In this document: one piece after another, positions 43,708 through 49,239 of the stretch | Numbering within the stretch: position 1 is the stretch's first letter | Layout: every line of letters starts with the position of its first letter | Assembly: GCA_021779195.1 (NCBI GenBank) | Contig: JAJYBB010000005.1 | Location: 1-64,000, forward strand | DNA: 64,000 nt | Direction: 5' to 3' | DNA from: Bacteroidota bacterium | GTDB lineage: Bacteria; Bacteroidota; Bacteroidia; Bacteroidales; Paludibacteraceae | Program-made: the position numbers and the translations under genes | Notes under the pieces: generated by a model | Told to the model about the DNA's origin: nothing | The model's database searches: none | The model's input: only the letters and a program-made list of their open reading frames with translations

Positions 43708-44757
43708 ATGCCGTCAAATAAAAAATTAAAGTTTCTCGACCGTTACTTAACCCTTTGGATTTTTCTTGCCATGTTTGCCGGTGTATTTATGGGTTGGTAC
43801 AGTCCGGGAGTAGCTCAGTTCTGGAATAAATTTTCAGTGGGCACCACCAACATTCCTATTGCCATAGGGCTTATTGTGATGATGTACCCGCCACTGGCTA
43901 AAGTGAGATACGAAGAATTGGGCGATGTTTTCAAGAACACTAAAATTCTGGGCTTATCATTAGTTCAAAACTGGATAATTGGTCCTGTGTTGATGTTCCT
44001 ATTAGCCATTATTTTTCTTCAGTTCAACATTGATTATATGTACGGTTTAATCCTGATTGGGTTGGCTCGTTGTATTGCAATGGTCATTGTGTGGAACGAT
44101 TTGGCTAAAGGTGACCGTCAATATGCTGCCGGACTGGTTGCTTTCAACTCACTTTTCCAGGTATTACTATTTTCAGTCTATGCTTATGTGTTTATTGCTG
44201 TTTTGCCGGGATGGTTTGGCTTGCCTGTCAACGATTCGGTTTCAAAAATAACCATGAGCGAAATTGCCAAAAGTGTATTTGTATATCTGGGCATTCCCAT
44301 GTTGGCAGGTTTTCTCACTCGTTTCATACTCATTCGGGTAAAAAATAAAACATGGTACGAAACCAAGTTTGTCCCTAAAATTAGCCCGCTAACGCTTATT
44401 GCATTACTATTTACCATTGTAGTGATGTTTTCGTTGAAAGGAGAATACATTGTAAAAATTCCGATGGATGTAGTCCGTATAGCAATCCCGTTGATTATTT
44501 ACTTTGTGCTAATGTTTGTGTTCTCATTTATTATGAGTAAAAAAATGGGAGCTAATTACGAGCAATCTACTACACTTTCATTCACCGCGGCCAGTAACAA
44601 TTTCGAATTAGCCATTGCAGTTGCAATCGCTATCTTCGGAATCAATTCCGGCGAAGCCTTCACGGCTGTTATCGGACCATTAGTGGAAGTCCCGGTAATG
44701 ATAGCGTTGGTGAATGTCGCTTTTTGGTTTCGCAAAAAGCTCTGGAATCAAAATTGA
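43708..44757 (+). CDS. acr3: Acr3 family arsenite efflux transporter
   Basis: 349 residues, ten helices, inner membrane. Family motifs are [12 protein letters not shown] in helix 1, [19 protein letters not shown] with the essential cysteine (near residue 121), and [18 protein letters not shown] near the end. It exports As(OH)3 using the proton gradient. It is the last gene of the operon, and a strong terminator follows at 44817-44845. Confidence 0.95.
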   Translation: MPSNKKLKFLDRYLTLWIFLAMFAGVFMGWYSPGVAQFWNKFSVGTTNIPIAIGLIVMMYPPLAKVRYEELGDVFKNTKILGLSLVQNWIIGPVLMFLLAIIFLQFNIDYMYGLILIGLARCIAMVIVWNDLAKGDRQYAAGLVAFNSLFQVLLFSVYAYVFIAVLPGWFGLPVNDSVSKITMSEIAKSVFVYLGIPMLAGFLTRFILIRVKNKTWYETKFVPKISPLTLIALLFTIVVMFSLKGEYIVKIPMDVVRIAIPLIIYFVLMFVFSFIMSKKMGANYEQSTTLSFTAASNNFELAIAVAIAIFGINSGEAFTAVIGPLVEVPVMIALVNVAFWFRKKLWNQN

Positions 44758-44768
44758 TTATCTGTATC

Positions 44769-44783
44769 GTCCTGAAATTTGTT
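44769..44783. repeat. Repeat at the right end of the metal cargo
   Basis: GTCCTGAAATTTGTT, identical to 29383-29397, 12 bases after the acr3 stop codon. Confidence 0.65.
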
Positions 44784-44816
44784 TACAGTAATTTTAATTT
44801 CCCCATATTTCCCCAA

Positions 44817-44845
44817 ATCCCCATTTTGGGGAAATGGGGATTTTT
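44817..44845 (+). terminator. Rho-independent terminator after acr3
   Basis: Perfect 10-base stem ATCCCCATTT / AAATGGGGAT with loop TGGGG, then TTTT. Confidence 0.85.
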
Positions 44846-44878
44846 CAATTTAAGCGGTAATGTCTGAGACCTGCCCAC

Positions 44879-45776
44879 GCAGGTTTAAACCGAATAGGTA
44901 AAGCGGTCTTCGTCATTCCGCCACTTTGTTCACAAAAACATAGCCCCAAGGGTAAAACAAGCAGCCTGAAAAAAATCTCCAGACTTCGCTACACTTCAGC
45001 TTGTTTTTTTTCGGCTGCCCTTGTGGCTACCGCTTCCACACTCACTCCTGCGCTCCGGTAGGTGCTCGTCATGGCGTGTTAGCTTGTTTTGTTCACCACG
45101 TTCTGTCATTCCTCAGTCATGGTTGCACCTGCCCCCTAAAACCCCTTTAAGGTATTCGCTGCGCTCATAGTATTTGTTTGTAGGGGTCAGCCACCATTTA
45201 GAGTTTTGCTCGCCTGCGGTCGCTCGTGCTGTTATGGTTTGTCACATTTTTTGCAGCTCACTTTTTCATGTTGGCTTATTGCCGTGTTCGTTCAGTCTTT
45301 CCGTTCATTTTATTCTCTACACTTCTTCACTCACACCGCAACGCCAACCCCACGCAAGAGCTGTCATTCATTCGCTCATTTCGTTCCATTCCACTCATTT
45401 CACTTTCAGGGTATATGTCTTTTCCCGCCCACAAATCCATGTGGTTGCAGCCGTGTTCCGTTTCACTCCACACCGCTTCACCACCGCACACATACACCCT
45501 TACCGTTCATTCGCTCCAATACACTCCATTCGTTCATTACTTCCAGCCCTTGCCTTTTCCAACGCACCGTTCGGGCAAAAAAATGCGCCAAACCAGCTGC
45601 CGGCAGCACCCGTCCACCGCGCTCCGCGCTTCCTGTGTCCGGGGCACTCGCTCCACTCGCAGCGGCTCGCACACAACGCACAGGCTGAATACTTCGTTCC
45701 GTTTCTCTTCACTCGCATTTCAGCCTTGCTATCCACGCTGGCTCAAGGCTGTTTTTACTATTCGGTTTAAACCTGC
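44879..45776. other. 898-bp non-coding segment bounded by a perfect inverted repeat
   Basis: The ends GCAGGTTTAAACCGAATAG (44879-44897) and its exact reverse complement (45758-45776) pair over 19 bases. The plus strand is very pyrimidine-rich between about 45150 and 45720. All three forward frames stay open there for 160-200 codons, simply because stop codons need purines; the translations look like no protein. A stem GCAGCC-GAAAAAAA / TTTTTTTTCGGCTGC lies at about 44968-45026. Near the right end CAGCCTTG / CAAGGCTG plus TTTTT (45721-45756) looks like a terminator for a plus-strand transcript. It may be a transposon-like unit or a long RNA gene. Confidence 0.55.
45721..45756 (+). terminator. 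Terminator-like hairpin at the end of the pyrimidine-rich segment
   Basis: CAGCCTTG pairs with CAAGGCTG around a 15-base loop, followed by TTTTT. It makes sense only for plus-strand transcription, although no protein gene precedes it. Confidence 0.6.
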
Positions 45777-45923
45777 TTCTCCCACGCCAACCCCCGACCA
45801 CCCACCCCTAAGAGTATTGCAGTTGTAGTTTTTCTGAAATACAAATACAAAATACCGGATTTCGATAGTACGACAAAAAAAATGTTCACAAAGATAACAG
45901 CAATAAAATGAGTCAGTAAAGGT

Positions 45924-45999
45924 CAAGCCCTTCGGGTTTTTGTCACAATCTCCACACCTCCCTTTGGTCGGGTAGTATTCTGACAAAAAACCTTGACAG
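45924..45999. repeat. Long imperfect inverted repeat
   Basis: The left arm, about 45924-45945 (GTCAAG, then GGTTTTTGTCA), pairs with the right arm TGACAAAAAACCTTGAC at about 45980-45997. The left arm also contains the small hairpin AAGCCC-TTC-GGGTTT. It lies in the non-coding stretch before the DUF6943-like gene and could be a replication or transfer origin or a regulatory fold. Confidence 0.55.
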
Positions 46000-46109
46000 C
46001 CTCAACGCTCCGTTTCACTTCGCTTTTTCTTGCAGTAAGAGGTGGTTTACATTTTCTTTTCGTTTTTCGTGTTTTTTCGCGGGGAATGAGCTTTAGCCCG
46101 ATGCAATGA

Positions 46110-46571
46110 ATGTTTAATCACCCTTTATTTGATTTGCTTATGTGTACTTTTTTATTGAAATCTTATAGCCCGAAACAGGAAATTTCAAATCCTCATTTCT
46201 TTATTCTCAACAAAGGAAATAACAGCGGAAAACCGCTTGTTTCTCCCTGTCCGAATTGCTTTGTAATTATCTCAGAAAATCAAGAGCAAGCCGACCAGCT
46301 CCGCACCCTCTGTTATGCTTTGTGGCGGTCTCGTTCGTTTGAACGGCATTTGCATGGTTCAGTCATTCCGTTTATCACCATTCGTTCGTTCCGGAGTGTT
46401 TTGTCATTCCACATTCCAATTATTGAGCAATACGCCGCCGATTTTGCTCAAACTGTCCTGGCTCTCAAATTATTGGAGGAAAGGGAGCAGCAACTTACAA
46501 AAACGCTTCGAGCTGTCAGCGAGTACAAACAAGCATTTGTTCGCCAATTCTTCAAAAATGCAGGGGTGTAA
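46110..46571 (+). CDS. DUF6943-like mobile-element protein
   Basis: 153 residues, soluble. A central segment SNPHFFILNKGNNSGKPL followed by SPCPNCFVI resembles the Bacteroidota mobile-element family DUF6943 (recognition by eye). Helices follow, with FERHLHGSVIPFITI and a C-terminal coiled coil (KLLEEREQQLTKTLRAVSEYKQAF). The first 25 residues may not be translated; internal starts exist. The function is unknown. It is the first protein gene of the right part of the element, 165 bases before DUF6266. Confidence 0.65.
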   Translation: MFNHPLFDLLMCTFLLKSYSPKQEISNPHFFILNKGNNSGKPLVSPCPNCFVIISENQEQADQLRTLCYALWRSRSFERHLHGSVIPFITIRSFRSVLSFHIPIIEQYAADFAQTVLALKLLEEREQQLTKTLRAVSEYKQAFVRQFFKNAGV

Positions 46572-46668
46572 AAGCCCTTGCAAAAGCAACCAGACGCAAT
46601 CAGCAGCAAGCAAAACACATTCTGTGTCAGCCATATAATTACAATATACTTTTATGTTCGGATAAGGT

Positions 46669-46698
46669 CAAGTCCATATTTGAGCCATACCAAGTCCA
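46669..46698 (+). promoter_or_regulatory. Paired CAAGTCCA direct repeats upstream of the DUF6266 gene
   Basis: CAAGTCCA at 46669-46676 and 46691-46698, 22 bases apart, about two turns of the DNA helix. This spacing suits a dimeric activator such as one of the element's HTH proteins. They lie 39-68 bases before the start codon. Confidence 0.45.
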
Positions 46699-46736
46699 AG
46701 TTATTTTTAGTATTAACTCCATAAACTTTTAAAGAA

Positions 46737-47375
46737 ATGGGAAAGATTAATTTAGGTATTCTCGGAAGTTTCTCAGGTAAAGTGGGAAACGTTGTCGGTG
46801 GCAAATGGAAAGGCATTAGCTACATGCGTGCCAAAGCTACTTCGGTAAGCAATCCCCGCACCGACGGACAAATGAGCCAGCGTTCCAAGTTTGCACTTGT
46901 TTTGGCTATCCTGAAACCGATTACCGGATTTATCCGTGTTGGTTACAAGAAGTACACCACCAAGCAAACTGCGTTCAACGCTGCAATGTCTTACATTTTA
47001 GGCAATGCAATCACCGGGGCTTACCCCGATTTCAGCGTTGACATGGCCAAGGTACTTGTTTCTCGTGGTTCACTCACCGGAGCTTTGAACGGTGTTGCAA
47101 CTTCTGCAAATGGTGTCGTTACCCTGAATTGGGCTGACAACTCCGGCAGTGGTAATGCAACCGCAACCGACAAAGCTTTGATCGTTGTGCTGAATCCAAC
47201 CCGGGCGGAATCTGTTTTCGATACTGGCGGAAACCAGCGTGTTGCAACCACCGAAGACATTACCGTTCCTGCTGATTGGGTTGGTGAAAGCGTGGAAGTG
47301 TTCCTGGGCTTCATTACCGAAGATGGTAAAGACGTGGCAAACAGCTCCTATCTGGGTTCTGTTGTAGTGGCCTAA
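46737..47375 (+). CDS. DUF6266 protein, candidate structural protein
   Basis: 212 residues with the conserved opening of DUF6266: GKINLGILGSFSGKVGNVVG, then KGISYMRAKA. A helical middle (KFALVLAILKPITGFIRVGY) leads to a C-terminal beta-rich, Ig-like domain (TLNWADNSGSGN ... SVEVFLGFITEDGKDV). No signal peptide or enzyme motif is present. It has its own terminator, separate from the lysis genes that follow, so it could be made at a different level. Its place directly before holin and endolysin is where phages keep structural genes; a virion role is an inference. Confidence 0.75.
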   Translation: MGKINLGILGSFSGKVGNVVGGKWKGISYMRAKATSVSNPRTDGQMSQRSKFALVLAILKPITGFIRVGYKKYTTKQTAFNAAMSYILGNAITGAYPDFSVDMAKVLVSRGSLTGALNGVATSANGVVTLNWADNSGSGNATATDKALIVVLNPTRAESVFDTGGNQRVATTEDITVPADWVGESVEVFLGFITEDGKDVANSSYLGSVVVA

Positions 47376-47405
47376 GCGTAGGCAACTATCTGTTTTCTTG
47401 CAGAC

Positions 47406-47434
47406 AAATCCCGCCCGAAAGAGCGGGATTTTTT
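47406..47434 (+). terminator. Terminator after the DUF6266 gene
   Basis: AAATCCCGC / GCGGGATTT stem with loop CCGAAAGA and a T run. Almost the same hairpin closes the lysis cassette at 48717-48746. Confidence 0.88.
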
Positions 47435-47463
47435 GAATCTACTAATTTAAAATTCAAACAAAT

Positions 47464-47901
47464 ATGATACGATTAATAATGAATAAGGATTGGGGCAACT
47501 TTAATTCGCTCCTCGCTGTTTTGGCTATCCTTTACACTTGTGTTTTTCTATCCGTACTCATTGACCTGTTCTTTGGGGTAAGGCGTGCAAAACGCCTGAA
47601 TATCGTCCGTACCAGTTTCGGCTACCGCCGCACCATTACCAAACTGACCAGCTACTTTGGTTTAATGATCATGCTTTCCATTGCTGATATTGTGGCAAGC
47701 GTAGTTTTCGATATGCCATACTTTACCGTAATAGGAGCTATCGGGATTGTCCTTGTCGAAGCGAAATCAGTTTTTGAGAACCTGAGGCAGGAAACCAAAA
47801 ACGTGGACGAAATTCAAAAGGTCCTGCTCAAACTCTTTGAAAACAAAGAGGAGATACAAACTCTCATTTCATTTCTAAACTCAAAAAAGCCGGAGGAATA
47901 A
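47464..47901 (+). CDS. Phage holin family protein
   Basis: 145 residues with three or so membrane helices (LLAVLAILYTCVFLSVLIDLFFG-like first helix, then SYFGLMIMLSIADIVASVVF and FTVIGAIGIVLVEAKSVF) and a basic loop RRAKRLNIVRTS between helices 1 and 2. A charged C-terminal coiled coil follows. This matches the toxin-secretion/phage-lysis holin (holin_4) type common in Bacteroidota phages. It would form the inner-membrane lesion that releases or activates the endolysin encoded two bases downstream. The likely start is ATG 47464 or the fifth-codon-region ATG at 47479. Confidence 0.85.
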   Translation: MIRLIMNKDWGNFNSLLAVLAILYTCVFLSVLIDLFFGVRRAKRLNIVRTSFGYRRTITKLTSYFGLMIMLSIADIVASVVFDMPYFTVIGAIGIVLVEAKSVFENLRQETKNVDEIQKVLLKLFENKEEIQTLISFLNSKKPEE

Positions 47902-47903
47902 AT

Positions 47904-48314
47904 ATGAAATCGAGAGGACTTAGGAACAACAATCCTTTGAATATCCGGAAAAACACCGAACAGTTCCAGGGAGAAATCAAAGGCACAGACAAGAGTTTCA
48001 AAACTTTTTCGTCACTGCCTTACGGCTATCGTGCCGGCTTTGTAATCCTTGGGACGTACCTTTCCCAGGGATTAAACACCATTGAAAAGATCATTGCCCA
48101 TTGGGCACCACCAACCGAGAACGATACAGAAAGTTATATCGCCCATGTTGAAAGATGGTCGGGTGTTCCCAAAAATAAGGAACTAACCGCCCGGAATGGC
48201 TCTGAATACATTCTAATCGTTGCGGCCATGAGCTATGTCGAAAACGGACAGAACGCCGACATTTCGGCAGTACAGGCAGGTTTCAAACTACAAACTAAAA
48301 TCAAAATCCAATGA
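47904..48314 (+). CDS. Endolysin-like peptidoglycan hydrolase (P5-type)
   Basis: 136 residues opening with RGLRNNNPLNIRKN, the signature of small lysozyme-like proteins often annotated 'structural protein P5' in Bacteroidota phages. Further conserved parts are YGYRAGFVILGTYLSQG, IIAHWAPPTENDTESYIAHV and the C-terminal helix AMSYVENG. It probably cleaves cell-wall glycan. It has no signal peptide, so it depends on the holin. Its 3' end overlaps the next gene by four bases (ATGA). Confidence 0.85.
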   Translation: MKSRGLRNNNPLNIRKNTEQFQGEIKGTDKSFKTFSSLPYGYRAGFVILGTYLSQGLNTIEKIIAHWAPPTENDTESYIAHVERWSGVPKNKELTARNGSEYILIVAAMSYVENGQNADISAVQAGFKLQTKIKIQ

Positions 48315-48691
48315 AAAAGATACTTCTTTTCGCAGTAATAGCAACGATGTTGCTTTCCTGCAAATCGGTCAAATACATTCCGGTAGAAACTACTAAAATA
48401 GAGTACCGGGACAATTTCGTCAGGGACTCAATTTTCCGTTACGATTCTGTTTTTGTCAAGGACAAAGGAGATACTTTGATCCTGGAACGATACAGGTACC
48501 TGTACAAAAACCGCATTATCAAAGACTCAGTTTTTATCAACGACACAATCCGGGTGCCTTATCCGGTGGAAGTGATCAAACAGGTAAAAGCGCCGCTTAC
48601 AAGCTGGCAAAGTTTCCAAATATGGTGCGGTCGTTTTGCTCTATTTGCTTTGGTGTTAGCCGGCATTTATTTTGTGTGGAAGTTGAAATAA
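48311..48691 (+). CDS. Spanin-like lipoprotein with C-terminal membrane anchor
   Basis: 126 residues. The N-terminal signal ends in a lipobox (TMLLSCKS, Cys17), the middle is a charged rod of Arg/Asp/Tyr-rich repeats (DNFVRDSIFRYDSVFV, NRIIKDSVFINDTIRV), and the C-terminus is a membrane helix (RFALFALVLAGIYFVWKL). An outer-membrane lipid anchor at one end and an inner-membrane helix at the other is the layout of unimolecular spanins, which fuse the two membranes in the last step of phage lysis. With the holin and endolysin it completes a lysis set. Confidence 0.75.
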   Translation: MKKILLFAVIATMLLSCKSVKYIPVETTKIEYRDNFVRDSIFRYDSVFVKDKGDTLILERYRYLYKNRIIKDSVFINDTIRVPYPVEVIKQVKAPLTSWQSFQIWCGRFALFALVLAGIYFVWKLK

Positions 48692-48716
48692 TCCCGTTAC
48701 AATTTGTCGACCAATT

Positions 48717-48746
48717 AAATCCCGCCCGAAAGTGCGGGATTTTTTT
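48717..48746 (+). terminator. Terminator after the lysis cassette
   Basis: AAATCCCGC / GCGGGATTT with loop CCGAAAGT, then TTTTT; differs from 47406-47434 at one loop base. Confidence 0.9.
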
Positions 48747-48917
48747 GTTGCATTCAATAACCAAGCAGTCATAAACAACGATTAAAAACGACAGTAAATG
48801 CCGTTTTTAATTTTCAACTTACCTCTTTAGCAATCCTATATTTACTTATAGCAAAAAAGGTTGTATCTTTGTGGTATCTGATATATTATTGTATTTAGCT
48901 TTACTTAGATATAAGCT

Positions 48918-48937
48918 ATTTGTACCCTATTTGTACC
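48918..48937. repeat. Candidate right attachment site (direct repeat)
   Basis: ATTTGTACCCTATTTGTACC, in the same orientation as 22151-22170 with one mismatch. Chromosomal-type genes resume after it. Confidence 0.6.
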
Positions 48938-49239
48938 GCAACACATATAGTAAATTGACTTACAGACATTTGCATTTTCTGTATCGGGAAATAATTGAAA
49001 GTTTTTTAGACGAATTACTTGTAGATACACATTATTCAGTTCGAATTTATTGATAACTGTAACCCGAATTGTGATTGTGTAATTCAAATAATGTAAAATT
49101 TTTATTGACTGAACTAAACAAAATTGAGTTCAGTAACGTTGTAAAAATTGTAGAAATTATAATATTTTGTATTTTATAGATTATAGAAACCTCTCAAGCG
49201 TATTTATTTTTTATTGTTTATCTTTAAATTTATTATTGT

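Larger units (their letters stand above)
22151..48937. mobile_element. Integrative mobile element, about 26.8 kb, with arsenic/metal cargo
   Basis: The proposed ends are the near-identical direct repeats ATTTGTACCGTATTTGTACC (22151-22170) and ATTTGTACCCTATTTGTACC (48918-48937), 19 of 20 bases alike. Inside are a tyrosine integrase next to the left end, excisionase-type HTH proteins, an AEP primase with a DUF3987 partner, resistance cargo, DUF6943/DUF6266 genes and a lysis cassette, nearly all on the plus strand. No relaxase or conjugation genes and no capsid, portal or terminase are visible. The exact boundaries are inferred. Confidence 0.7.
48692..49239. other. Intergenic region with terminator and right attachment candidate
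   Basis: No gene is supported; a 60-codon frame at 48871-49053 crosses the attachment site and has no family or ribosome site. It contains the terminator 48717-48746, a -7 box TATCTTTG near 48864, and the ATTTGTACC direct repeats. A 15-base palindromic word, AACGGCATTTACTG-type, lies at 48783-48812 (AAAACGACAGTAAATGCCGTTTTT). Confidence 0.5.

Noticed and set aside
45174-45828. Three overlapping forward open frames of 160-200 codons
   Set aside because: They are open in all three frames because the plus strand is pyrimidine-rich and stop codons need purines. The translations are Ser/Pro/His/Phe-rich with no domain or plausible ribosome site.
22151-48937. Conjugative transposon of the CTnDOT type
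   Set aside because: No relaxase, coupling protein or Tra genes are seen in the interval; the integrase and HTH genes alone do not support conjugation.
48871-49053. 60-codon plus-strand frame across the right attachment candidate
   Set aside because: No family, no ribosome site, and similar chance frames exist on the other strand at the same place.
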